From RGIG6178 sp045118975 (GTDB lineage Bacteria; Bacillota_I; Bacilli_A; RFN20; DUOF01), in the NCBI GenBank assembly GCA_045118975.1, contig JBGVCT010000003.1, positions 186,001 to 250,000 on the forward strand: a stretch of 64,000 nucleotides of DNA, given 5' to 3'. The notes beneath the pieces were generated by a model. It did not search any database and had not been told where the DNA came from. It saw only the letters and a program-made list of their open reading frames with translations. Position 1 is the first letter of the stretch; each line of letters begins with the position of its first letter. The translations under genes were made by a program, and so were the position numbers. Of the stretch, positions 42,001 to 50,262 are shown piece after piece.

Positions 42001-45000
42001 GGCAAATATACTATTTTCTATGAAGATGCATTGCCAGTTGTTACTGTGAGAATAGATACTGATCCTAATGTATTGCATGAAGGATTAGCAAGTAACACTT
42101 ATCTTAATATTAATGATGGCGATATTATAACTTTTGCAGATAGATTAAATTATGGAGCACATAGAGTATCTTATTACCAAGGTGGAACAAAGATGGAGGT
42201 AGTAATTGGTGGATTCGCTGAGTATATTACTGGTATTGGAACCTTTACTATAAAGCGAGACACTATATCTATTTTGAACTTATCTAGTGAAGATGTTTGG
42301 AATAACTACAACGTTACTTTCCATGAAGGTGAACTAGAGGTATTTGCTAGACAAATATATATCAAGATTGTTGAAGGATTGAACAAAACTTATGGTGATG
42401 CTGATCCTACATATACACAAACTTATGTTGATAATAAGTATGGAACACCAAATAATTTGGTCGTTGATGGTAGTGGACATTACATATTAAGAATAATCAA
42501 CACTCTAGAAAATACTACAATTGTAGATAGAGATGATTATGAACCATTTGATAAGGATAAACTTGTATATTTCTTGAAGAGAAGTAAAGATTCTCCAGGT
42601 ATTGATTCAGGCGATATACATGAAGGAGAAATGGTTGGTTCTTATAAAATTGATGAAGATTATTTTGAAAATAGCACTAACTATATCATTGATATATACC
42701 AAACTTACTATTTTGCAATTGATAAACGAAGTGCGACAATTGATATTCATGATGCGACAATAGAATTTAACTATGATAATCTAGTTCCTAAGTTTAGTTA
42801 TGGATTCTCTAATCTTGTGTTTACTGATGTCTTGATTGGTCAACCTACAGTTTCATCTGTAGCTGGTTATAGAAATAATGGACATTATAGTATTACATTA
42901 GGACATATAACTCCAATTAGTGATGATCCATTAATTAGTGATGATGGAACTTATTGGACTATAAACTCAGAGAGTACAGGTGTTTTATTAAGTGAACTTG
43001 CGCTTCTTGACAAATCATTAATCAGAGTTGCTGGTGGAAAATATGAAATATATGATGTAACTACTAATTCTTATATTGAAACAGGAATATCATTTAAAGA
43101 ATATAGTGTGCAATCTAACTATGAATTATCTTATACAGCTGGAACACTTGATGTTATTCCAAGAGAGGTAGTTGTGGTTCCTGATGCAGGAAAGTCAAAG
43201 GTATATGCTGAATATGATCCGTCATTTACATATAAAGTAATACATTATTCTAAATTTATAAATAATGATTATACTTTGGAAGTGGTTAGAGATCCTTCTG
43301 ATTTTACTGGTAAGCTTGAAAGAGAAGAAGGAGAAAAACCAGGAACATATAACATTGTTCGTGGAGATTTAGTTCCAGCGACAAAAGGTGGCGTTCATGG
43401 ACAAAACTTCGTTATTATGGCGTTTGATTCATCTATCAGCTTTGAAATTAAAAAGCGTGATTTAGTGATTAGACACGCTGCTAGTGATGCAGATAATAGA
43501 GTAGAGGTGTTCTATGGGGACAGTTCTCTTGAGAGTATCGTTAGTGGATTTAAGATTGTTAGTGGTAGTGAAGGACTAAATTCTGATTTATGTACAATGG
43601 AACTTATCGAAGGTGTATATGCTTGCGATATGATTTATGACAAGATTGCCGGAGGTATTGCAACATACCCTGCTAATGCGGAAAATGTTGGTACCTATAG
43701 AATTATCAATCATGATTTAAGACTTGAAAGAGTAATTAGTAAAATCAATGTAACAGAGTATTATAACTTAACATTTATTGAAGCCACTCTAGTTATCTTA
43801 CCAAGAGTAATTTATATTACTCCAGATCCTAACCAAAGTAAGATATATGGAGAAGGTGGAGGAGGAAACTGTGACATTACTTATCGTTTCTCTCCACATC
43901 TAATTAAGCCTACAGATACATTTAATGGTTGCTTGAAGAGAGAGCCTAAATATAATCCTGATGGAGAATTAACAAGTGAGGAAGTAGGAGAATATCAAAT
44001 TACATTAGGTAACTTAGTGATTGGTCCTAACTATGAGCTTGTTATGAATGGTAGTGTTAAGTATCAAATTTTAGCAAGAACTATTAAGATTGTTGCTAAA
44101 GTTAGTGGTGATGAAGTAACTAAGAATGGAAGTCTAAATGTTTATAGTGTAATGTATGGCAACGATTTTGAGCTTGGTTATGATATAACAGGTATGGGAC
44201 TTGTTGATAACCCTAGCTTAGGAATTCAAGATACAATGATCAATAATGTTAGACTTTCTAGAACCTATGATGGTGTTGGTACTTATTTGGTACTACAAGG
44301 GCTTTTAACTGTAGCAAACAACAAGTCTAGAAACTATAACATAACTTATGAATCAGCAACACTAGTTGTTACTAAGAGAATAATAAATGTCAAACCATAT
44401 GCACTAACTAAAGTATATGGACAACCTAACCCTAGTGAATATCCATTTGAATTAACTGGAGAAGTTGCTCCATACACTGGATCATTATCTAGATTAAATG
44501 GAGAAAATGCAGGTAGATATAGAATTACTCAAGGAGATTTAACTTTTGGTGAAAACTATGAAGTTGTAATTGAGGAAACATATTTTGAAATTTTAAAGCG
44601 TCAAGTAACTATTGTTGCAGATGACAAAGTTAAAACTTATAGTTATGATGATCCTGAATTAACTTATACAATGACTGTTCAAGATGATTTTGTTCTTGAT
44701 ACACCAATACTTGGTAAGCTAGAAAGATCAGCTGGAGAAGATGTTGGTGAATATCCAATACATCAAGGAACTCTAGCATTAAATGCCAACTATGAAATAT
44801 TGTTTACTGGTGCTACTTTAACTATTAGATTTGCTGAGTTTAATGCTATTGTAATTAATAACATTACTCAAAACCAATATCAAACTCAAGGAAGTGAATC
44901 TCTTGTTAAGTTGGAAGCTAGATTTAATAAGGGTGCAGATGAAACTAATCTTAAGGATGTGACTTGGTCACTTTCAAAAGACGGGCAACCATTTGCTTTT

Positions 45001-48000
45001 GAACTAGATTTAAATAACTTGATGATTTTCACTCCATCAGGAACGGCAGGCATTTATCTTGCTACAGCAGCATATAATGGTATAAGTGCTACTTATGAAG
45101 TAAATGTAAGACCTAATAATATAAGCAATATTCATATTACTTTAGATGAAAATTGTGATGATGTCCAAAAACTTGGTGCTGAAAGCGAACTTATTTATAG
45201 AGCCGATATTCAATTGTTTACTGAAGAATACAACAACATCAACATTGAGTGGTTTGTTGGTAATATAAGAGTATGTAATGTTGAAGTTAATGCTACACAT
45301 AGTTATTGTAGATTCACACCTAATAGAGATGTGAATTTACCTGTTGGAACTTATACAGTATATGCTTCAATCGGTAGTATAACATCTACTAATACACTAC
45401 AATTAACTATTAGAGACAATGCGGCTCCAACTATCACTCTTGTTGATCAAGGACTAGTATATTATATTGAGGCGTTCCAAAACGCTACAGAAAATAGTAT
45501 TGAATATAATGAACCTGGATTCTCTGCTATGGATGACATTGATGGAAATATTACTGCCAATGTTAGAATAGAGGGAGACAAAGATATTAATTATTATAAG
45601 ACAGGTACATATGTAATTATCTATACGGTTACAGATAAGCATGGTCATATTGCAAGTAACTATAGAACTGTAATTGTAAGAGATACAATTGCTCCTCAAG
45701 TAACTTTAAATAACCCTGAGCTTTCTGAAATAATATTAGAATATGGCGAACCATATGAAGAGTATGGAGCAACTGCTACAGATGCTTATGATTCATATTA
45801 TGGATATGAATTAAGAAGCTATATTGATAGTCAAATAGATGTTAGTAGAACAGGAGAATATCTTATCAGATATTCATTTGTGGATAGTAATGGAAATGAA
45901 GCTGAAGGAATAAGAAAGGTTATTATTCAAGATACAATTAAACCAACAATCACACTTATTGGTGATGCAACAGTTACATTAGAATATTTGGATGTATTCG
46001 TTGATGATGGTGCATTATTTGAAGATAACTATGATGGGGTAAGAAAAATATATGCTACTTCAATAGTATTTGTTGATCCAGATACTGAGGAAGTTACAAC
46101 AGTAAGCAGTGTTGATACAAGCGTGTTGGGTACATATAGATTGACTTATTATAGAGCAGATAGTAATGGTAATACTCCAGAAAATGTTCCTGTTAGAACT
46201 GTAATTGTACAAGATAGTACTCCTCCAGTAATAACACTTCTAGGATCTAATCCATTTATATTAAGATATGGAGATACTTATGTTGATCCTGGATATACCG
46301 TTATTGATAATTATGATGGTGATATAACTAATAATCCTGATTTAGTAACTGTAGAGGCAATCATTGGTGATACTTTGGGTACATATTATGTTTATTATAA
46401 AGCTAAAGATACTCACAACAATATTGCTCCTGAAGTAAGAAGAACAGTTATTGTCTTAGACCTTGTTAGTCCAATTATTTATTTCACTAATCAATGTCCA
46501 CAATATATGTATATTGAAGCTTTGACTGAAGTGTATGATACAAGATGTAATTTACCTGGAATTGGTTATACTGTATATGATGACTATACTCCAGATATAG
46601 ATGCAATTCAAAACTGGGTTCAAGTAAGTGGAAATCCAGATTTTACAACTGTTGGTACATATCCAATAACATATAATGTTAGCGACAGAAGTGGAAACAA
46701 CGCTGTTACACTTACTAGATATGTTGTGGTAAGAGATACTACTAAACCAACAATCACACTAAATCCAAATCCAGATACTAATACAATTGACTACTATATT
46801 GAGGTATTTGGAGAATATAATGAATACGGATGGAGTGTTAGAGATATTTATGATGATTATCACGAAAAAGAAATTCAAGTTGAAGTAACTCATGAAATTG
46901 ATCTTAGAAAACTTAATACATATGAAGTTAAGTATGTAGCTATAGATACAAATGGAAATAGATCTGATCCAGTATTTAGATATGTTACAGTGCGAGATAC
47001 TGTTCCACCTGTTGTTACAATAAATGGTGAAGCAGAAGTTATTGTTGAAAGAGGTACTAATTATGTTGATTTAGGAGCTAGAGCTCAAGATAATTATGAT
47101 GGTCTTATCACTGATGTTTATCATAAAGAAGATATACCAACAGGTATGTTACTTGGAAACTATGTTGTTACATATTGTGCTGTAGATACTAGTGGAAATG
47201 AAGGATGTGCACAAAGAATTGTAAGAGTAGTTGATACAATTGCTCCGACTGTATATGGTACAACTGATGGTGAATATCATTCTAGTCCATTCTACATTTA
47301 CTTTGCTCCATCATTTGTAGGTACAGATGAAGTGCTTACAGGTTGGTTAAATGGAAAACGTATTACTTCACCATGGCAAGTTAAAGATGAAGGTCATTAT
47401 GATTTAACTGTGTCTGATGATGCAGGAAATGAAACTAGATTATCATTCGTGCTAGATATGACTCCACCGGCTATTTATGGTACAAATAACCAACAATATA
47501 TCAACCACGATGTAAGAATCCACTCAGATGAATTACTTGATTCTATTTCATATAAATTGAACAATGGTGGATTTGTTACTCAAAATATTCAAGAAATAAC
47601 ATTTACTTTAGAAGGACAATATTCTGTATATGCTACAGATATGGCTGGAAATGTTGCTGATACTATAACATTCATTATAGATAAGACACCACCTGAATAT
47701 GCATTGGTTGGCGTTGAAAATGGTGGTATCACAAACACTGCTGTAAATCTTGTTACAGAAAATGATGTTGTGGTTTCTGTAAATGGAGAATATATCGCTA
47801 CAAATCACACATTCACTGAAAATGGTTATTATAAGGTTACAATCAGAGATAAAGCTGGTAACGACGTATTTATTCAATTTGTAATCAACTCAAATTCTAC
47901 TGTAACTATTTCAAATCAAAACGTAACGTTCATTTCACAAAACAATGCGATAGGTCAATTTGTTGCTAAGGGAGATCCTACTTATCCTAGAGGTACTGGT

Positions 48001-48360
48001 TTCATCTATGCAAAACCATTAGTAAATGGAAAGTTTGAATATATTTCTGGTACATTATTCTCTGATGAAGAATATGCAAAATTGTTAAGTGGAGAATCAA
48101 TAAGTTATGATGTTCCATCTGTTGGTGAAGAGGAAATGGTTGTAGCATTTATTGTTCCATTGAGTGAGCTAAATAAATTCACTACACAAACTGTTGAAGG
48201 TGATAATGATAGTACATTAGTATATACACTTGGTGCTGTAGGTATAGCGGCAATCGGAGGAATCTCATTCTATTTCTTTGTTATAGTAAAACGTAAGAAG
48301 GAAGTTGACGAAGAAGAAATCGATGATGAGGAAGAAATTGTTGATGACGATTACTATTAA
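39076..48360 (+). CDS. Giant MBG/DUF5011 surface protein 4
   Basis: This encodes 3094 residues. The start is ATG 39076 with AGGGGTG 8 nt upstream; the in-frame ATG at 39055 lies ahead of that site. A signal peptide ends in VKA before ED. Order: a unique N-terminal domain; HYR/DUF5011-like modules (40150-40740); twelve MBG-type modules (40750-44830); two Ig-like linker modules (44830-45420); seven DUF5011-like modules (45424-47230), each opening with P-x-I/V-T-L and containing a D-N/D-Y-D-G type turn; three shorter Ig-like modules (47250-47890); a C-terminal domain; and a transmembrane helix near 48210-48285. The tail begins KRKKE and is then rich in Asp and Glu, unlike the purely basic tails of giants 1-3. 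It probably stands out from the membrane through the wall. The gene follows giant 3 by 44 bp. Confidence 0.93.
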   Translation: MKKVLRVFFLVFTFLFFNLLSINVSSVKAEDVNLDLTNAYRGEIRNYWALVNYGNNFVGDNTVTIFLDPEAIANQDVKYILMSEYDQYGDVKSTYYERGIDSSFGPSFTYTFVDENYGTKHFTIFLLSDLYDVPFSIIERIDIDDIEKLRTIDGLNRADFAVYSDEYDIDARGADIVWTSSPYKIYVDIINNSCDYKLKNITYTYTHVNEDLTEKVITGNAIKDTDSGECNRFYFMVNENAVYDIQIEDYFGVIKPPSGEHWQIEIVNFLDTTVQLVVDYDQSLTSGDVYLNVFVYDGRGREYPSNLIVDILVSDPFGNPPTSIKNTYVYPAHENGVYVITCVTEVIEVFVEVNITNIDRVPPVVFMAGTIPVLSSEVESSPYVFDPNTYILATDDITPGDNITKTIRYYYVSEADLTCKTTMGNQLSIPVFNYLYGVNDVCMEVEVFDEAGNNAFARSKITVTDNTRPTIQANVKEIELEIGDDMPTDEELVEMFDIDTHDNSLLYDEFNLRVITTVGDLSNVNLEELGVYEVYIYCYDEAGNVSDTLSLTVVVTRRILVIDAVANQYIVYGEPMIEILYTCNGNPCKNIDDPENSEILVADWNKLTGELYIPTGSVYAGEYDIYSTLTINSNKYYINLNNLGKFTIKPRTFKIVANSYSIDYKDQEPVLSWYMDTSVCNSDLSTKYTTFFDINYSCTFVGGDTFGGGSYLYDIVGDRTLYAGAITRELGNTVKYSGGFVTYYSINKGDLTIREVSSGGRVNYAIDFYGMDSILTVVEPDEFEDEYENYYYLNEDGEYVALTEPTLWSPNKYYYIDPETNGNIDKLNSNYAKLYIYPKYVEVTLGNVTKIYGEDDPNSNYLDEFKGSKKEDGKGHVQYGFTCFSYKEPIKSMCLEGSDTYSLTNLQSEIGMVINRENGENVGTYKITATYSNDNYEVFFNEDSSPEYNRVPKPAAYLTIVKRNIEMSIEGEDGNGKYTIFYEDALPVVTVRIDTDPNVLHEGLASNTYLNINDGDIITFADRLNYGAHRVSYYQGGTKMEVVIGGFAEYITGIGTFTIKRDTISILNLSSEDVWNNYNVTFHEGELEVFARQIYIKIVEGLNKTYGDADPTYTQTYVDNKYGTPNNLVVDGSGHYILRIINTLENTTIVDRDDYEPFDKDKLVYFLKRSKDSPGIDSGDIHEGEMVGSYKIDEDYFENSTNYIIDIYQTYYFAIDKRSATIDIHDATIEFNYDNLVPKFSYGFSNLVFTDVLIGQPTVSSVAGYRNNGHYSITLGHITPISDDPLISDDGTYWTINSESTGVLLSELALLDKSLIRVAGGKYEIYDVTTNSYIETGISFKEYSVQSNYELSYTAGTLDVIPREVVVVPDAGKSKVYAEYDPSFTYKVIHYSKFINNDYTLEVVRDPSDFTGKLEREEGEKPGTYNIVRGDLVPATKGGVHGQNFVIMAFDSSISFEIKKRDLVIRHAASDADNRVEVFYGDSSLESIVSGFKIVSGSEGLNSDLCTMELIEGVYACDMIYDKIAGGIATYPANAENVGTYRIINHDLRLERVISKINVTEYYNLTFIEATLVILPRVIYITPDPNQSKIYGEGGGGNCDITYRFSPHLIKPTDTFNGCLKREPKYNPDGELTSEEVGEYQITLGNLVIGPNYELVMNGSVKYQILARTIKIVAKVSGDEVTKNGSLNVYSVMYGNDFELGYDITGMGLVDNPSLGIQDTMINNVRLSRTYDGVGTYLVLQGLLTVANNKSRNYNITYESATLVVTKRIINVKPYALTKVYGQPNPSEYPFELTGEVAPYTGSLSRLNGENAGRYRITQGDLTFGENYEVVIEETYFEILKRQVTIVADDKVKTYSYDDPELTYTMTVQDDFVLDTPILGKLERSAGEDVGEYPIHQGTLALNANYEILFTGATLTIRFAEFNAIVINNITQNQYQTQGSESLVKLEARFNKGADETNLKDVTWSLSKDGQPFAFELDLNNLMIFTPSGTAGIYLATAAYNGISATYEVNVRPNNISNIHITLDENCDDVQKLGAESELIYRADIQLFTEEYNNINIEWFVGNIRVCNVEVNATHSYCRFTPNRDVNLPVGTYTVYASIGSITSTNTLQLTIRDNAAPTITLVDQGLVYYIEAFQNATENSIEYNEPGFSAMDDIDGNITANVRIEGDKDINYYKTGTYVIIYTVTDKHGHIASNYRTVIVRDTIAPQVTLNNPELSEIILEYGEPYEEYGATATDAYDSYYGYELRSYIDSQIDVSRTGEYLIRYSFVDSNGNEAEGIRKVIIQDTIKPTITLIGDATVTLEYLDVFVDDGALFEDNYDGVRKIYATSIVFVDPDTEEVTTVSSVDTSVLGTYRLTYYRADSNGNTPENVPVRTVIVQDSTPPVITLLGSNPFILRYGDTYVDPGYTVIDNYDGDITNNPDLVTVEAIIGDTLGTYYVYYKAKDTHNNIAPEVRRTVIVLDLVSPIIYFTNQCPQYMYIEALTEVYDTRCNLPGIGYTVYDDYTPDIDAIQNWVQVSGNPDFTTVGTYPITYNVSDRSGNNAVTLTRYVVVRDTTKPTITLNPNPDTNTIDYYIEVFGEYNEYGWSVRDIYDDYHEKEIQVEVTHEIDLRKLNTYEVKYVAIDTNGNRSDPVFRYVTVRDTVPPVVTINGEAEVIVERGTNYVDLGARAQDNYDGLITDVYHKEDIPTGMLLGNYVVTYCAVDTSGNEGCAQRIVRVVDTIAPTVYGTTDGEYHSSPFYIYFAPSFVGTDEVLTGWLNGKRITSPWQVKDEGHYDLTVSDDAGNETRLSFVLDMTPPAIYGTNNQQYINHDVRIHSDELLDSISYKLNNGGFVTQNIQEITFTLEGQYSVYATDMAGNVADTITFIIDKTPPEYALVGVENGGITNTAVNLVTENDVVVSVNGEYIATNHTFTENGYYKVTIRDKAGNDVFIQFVINSNSTVTISNQNVTFISQNNAIGQFVAKGDPTYPRGTGFIYAKPLVNGKFEYISGTLFSDEEYAKLLSGESISYDVPSVGEEEMVVAFIVPLSELNKFTTQTVEGDNDSTLVYTLGAVGIAAIGGISFYFFVIVKRKKEVDEEEIDDEEEIVDDDYY
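40750..44830 (+). repeat. Array of twelve MBG-type modules in giant 4
   Basis: The modules open near 40750, 41030, 41595, 41965, 42355, 42730, 43170, 43460, 43810, 44080, 44380 and 44605. They fit the MBG pattern better than those in giants 2 and 3: KxYG-x-x-DP, then L-x-R-x-x-GE-x-V/P-G-x-Y, then a G-x-L and N-Y strand. Examples are KTYGDADP, KVYGQPNP and YSYDDPEL. The boundaries are approximate. Confidence 0.8.
45424..47230 (+). repeat. Seven tandem DUF5011-like modules in giant 4
   Basis: The modules open near 45424, 45690, 45945, 46220, 46465, 46745 and 47005. Each has a P-x-I/V-T-L first strand, a Y/V-x-x-x-G turn, a D-x-Y-D/G loop, and a G-T/E-Y/Y-x-V-x-Y strand leading to V-x-D-T/V at the next module. 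This is the usual layout of the family in cell-surface proteins. Confidence 0.8.
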
Positions 48361-48363
48361 TAT

Positions 48364-48395
48364 CACGTGTAAATGAGTGCGTTTCACATGAAACA
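48364..48395. other. parS-like palindrome pair
   Basis: CGTTTCACATGAAACA (48380-48395) matches the Bacillus ParB site TGTTTCACGTGAAACA at 14 of 16 positions. CACGTG at 48364-48369 is the core of a second, much weaker match (10 of 16) 10 bp to the left. The site is intergenic, between the stop of giant 4 and a terminator. No T-run follows it, so it is not itself a terminator. Confidence 0.5.
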
Positions 48396-48428
48396 AAAAA
48401 AGCGATTAGTTAAACTAGTCGCTTTTTT
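48394..48428. terminator. Bidirectional terminator between giant 4 and rubrerythrin
   Basis: The arms GCGATTAGT and ACTAGTCGC pair over 9 bp (one G-T) around TAA. A-runs on the left and T-runs on the right let it work for both converging genes. Confidence 0.9.
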
Positions 48429-48454
48429 ATTTTAATTAATTGTATTTACTTATA

Positions 48455-48988
48455 TTAGTAGTTTTCTTTTCTTACTTCAAAGAAACTTAACGGATGAGCA
48501 CATACAGGACATACTGCAGGAGCTTTAGTTCCAATGTGTAAATGTCCACAGTTTCTACATTCCCAAACAACTACATCAGTCTTTTCAAAAACCTTGTTTT
48601 CTCTAACATTCTTTAATAATGCTTGATATCTTTCTTCGTGAGATTTTTCAATTGCAGCTACAGCTTCAAATTTATAAGCAATATCATAGAATCCTTCTTC
48701 TTTAGCTACTTTAGCGAATTCAGCATACATTTCTGTCCACTCATAGTTTTCTCCTTCTGCAGCAGCTAATAAGTTGGCTTCTGTATTTCCTAATTCACCT
48801 AATGCTTTGAACCACATTTTTGCGTGCTCTTTTTCATTCTCTGCAGTCTTTTCGAATATTCTTGCTATTTGCTCATATCCTTCTTTTTTTGCTACAGATG
48901 CAAAATATGTGTATTTGTTTCTTGCTTGGCTTTCACCTGCAAAAGCAGCGCGTAGATTCGCCTCTGTTCTACTTCCTTTTAATTCCAT
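48455..48988 (-). CDS. rbr: Rubrerythrin
   Basis: This 177-residue protein has the full classical layout. An N-terminal ferritin-like diiron domain carries E19, E52-x-x-H55 and E114-x-x-H117, and a C-terminal rubredoxin domain carries C144-x-x-C147 and C160-x-x-C163. Rubrerythrins reduce hydrogen peroxide in the cytoplasm of anaerobes, with electrons passed through the rubredoxin iron. GGAGG lies 9 nt before the ATG. The gene has its own promoter and ends in a terminator shared with giant 4. It fits a strict or near-strict anaerobe. Confidence 0.96.
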   Translation of the reverse strand: MELKGSRTEANLRAAFAGESQARNKYTYFASVAKKEGYEQIARIFEKTAENEKEHAKMWFKALGELGNTEANLLAAAEGENYEWTEMYAEFAKVAKEEGFYDIAYKFEAVAAIEKSHEERYQALLKNVRENKVFEKTDVVVWECRNCGHLHIGTKAPAVCPVCAHPLSFFEVRKENY

Positions 48989-49013
48989 ATATAAATTTCC
49001 TCCCTATGCATTA

Positions 49014-49042
49014 ATAATATTAAAATTTTTCTTTCGCTACAA
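49014..49042 (-). promoter_or_regulatory. Promoter of rubrerythrin
   Basis: Read on the minus strand, TTGTAG (49042-49037) and TATTAT (49019-49014) are 17 bp apart, just upstream of the ribosome binding site. Confidence 0.65.
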
Positions 49043-49054
49043 CCTTTTTTTGAA

Positions 49055-49092
49055 AAAATAAAAAAATAAAAAAGCCTTTTTTCAAAGGCTTT
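49055..49092 (-). terminator. Terminator after the SPFH protein gene
   Basis: On the minus strand AAAGCCTT and AAGGCTTT pair over 8 bp and are followed by T-runs broken by single A residues. Confidence 0.85.
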
Positions 49093-49112
49093 ATATTAAT
49101 AAGTTTTTTTGC

Positions 49113-50192
49113 TTATACAGGTCTTCCACAATCAGGACAGAAATGTTCGTGATCTTTAATGATTCTTCCACAATGACTACAAATAATAACTTTATCTTTA
49201 TCAAATAATTCAGTTCCACAATCAGGACAGAACTTAGCTTGGAATGCAACAACATTATGACACTTTGGACATTCTTTTATGCTTTCTCTATTTTCTTTAC
49301 CACATTGAGGACAATACTTAAAGTTCTTTGCTATATTAGCACCACAATGTATACATGTGATAGTTAAGTCTTGTACCATATTGAACATCTTTTTCATTTC
49401 AGATGTCATTAATGTTCCAGCGTTTACAGGATGATTGATAGGTAATCCATTGCTTTGATTAATTAGTGCAGATGGTTGAACTTTACCATCTACAATATCA
49501 TCCATAGATAAGTTTGCGTGCTCTAATATTTTTGCTTTTAATAGTTTTTCTGTTTCTTCAGGAATTACTACATCTTCAACTTCCATTTTGTTTAAAAGTA
49601 AACCATGATCATTAAATCTATTTACTATTTCTCTATAGTTTTGAAGTGTAAATCTTGGGTAGTTAGTATAGAAGTCTAAAGCAGTTAATCTTGTATTAGT
49701 TAGTGTATCGATGATGCCGTTAACTATCATATTTCTAAGATATGATGTTATATCTTCATCGTTGAATTCAGTTATTTTACCAAACATGTTAGTCATGAAT
49801 AGTGAAACGTTGAATACTTTAAATGAGAAGTTACCACTTGCTTTAATTGCTACACTTCCAAATGTGTTATCTCTTACTACAACAGAGTTAATCATAGCCC
49901 ATTTGATGTTTTGATAATTATATAAACTTACAAAATAAACATCGCAAGAAAATCCATGAGTTTTCTTTAAAGATAATCCTTTAGTTAATAATGGCATTGT
50001 TGTTGTATTAAGAGTGTGAACGCCTCTTGGGAATACATCATAAACTTTACCATCTTTTACCAAAACAGCGGCTTCATCAGGACCTACTGTTAAAGTCGTT
50101 CCCATTTCGATTAAATTGTTTAGTAGTGGATATCTATAGATAAATAACTCACTTTCGCTTGCAGGCCTTTCTAATTTATTGATTGATGACAT
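49113..50192 (-). CDS. SPFH-domain protein with C-terminal zinc ribbons (YdjI-like)
   Basis: This 359-residue protein has an N-terminal SPFH/Band 7-like region (about 1-240) without a transmembrane segment. Three zinc ribbons follow (about 282-359), each built from two C-x-x-C pairs. This is the layout of the YdjI family, once annotated as virion core protein because of a poxvirus similarity. YdjI of Bacillus subtilis is linked to membrane-stress (PspA/LiaH-type) complexes, so a scaffold at the membrane is plausible here. GGAGGTG lies 9 nt before the ATG. The gene is divergent from the YDG protein gene with a short shared intergenic region. No PspA or toxic-anion gene is in the window. Confidence 0.85.
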   Translation of the reverse strand: MSSINKLERPASESELFIYRYPLLNNLIEMGTTLTVGPDEAAVLVKDGKVYDVFPRGVHTLNTTTMPLLTKGLSLKKTHGFSCDVYFVSLYNYQNIKWAMINSVVVRDNTFGSVAIKASGNFSFKVFNVSLFMTNMFGKITEFNDEDITSYLRNMIVNGIIDTLTNTRLTALDFYTNYPRFTLQNYREIVNRFNDHGLLLNKMEVEDVVIPEETEKLLKAKILEHANLSMDDIVDGKVQPSALINQSNGLPINHPVNAGTLMTSEMKKMFNMVQDLTITCIHCGANIAKNFKYCPQCGKENRESIKECPKCHNVVAFQAKFCPDCGTELFDKDKVIICSHCGRIIKDHEHFCPDCGRPV

Positions 50193-50262
50193 ACAAAAAA
50201 CACCTCCAGATATTTCTAGTATAACACAAAATGTGATTAAATATATAAAAGGTGATTTAAAA

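Noticed and set aside
6032..47877. Open frames of 60-130 codons on the minus strand inside the giant genes
   Set aside because: They lack ribosome binding sites and recognisable sequence and come from the base composition of the long repeats on the other strand.
48381..48400. GTTTCACATGAAAC followed by A residues as a terminator
   Set aside because: The fold would have a 5-bp stem with no T-run on the plus strand, and on the minus strand it is not followed by T residues. The real terminator is the hairpin at 48402-48422.
50179..50262. An ATG at 50179 as start of the YDG protein
   Set aside because: It would overlap the divergent SPFH gene and add 28 residues before a clear signal peptide, while GTG 50263 has a well-spaced AGGTGA.
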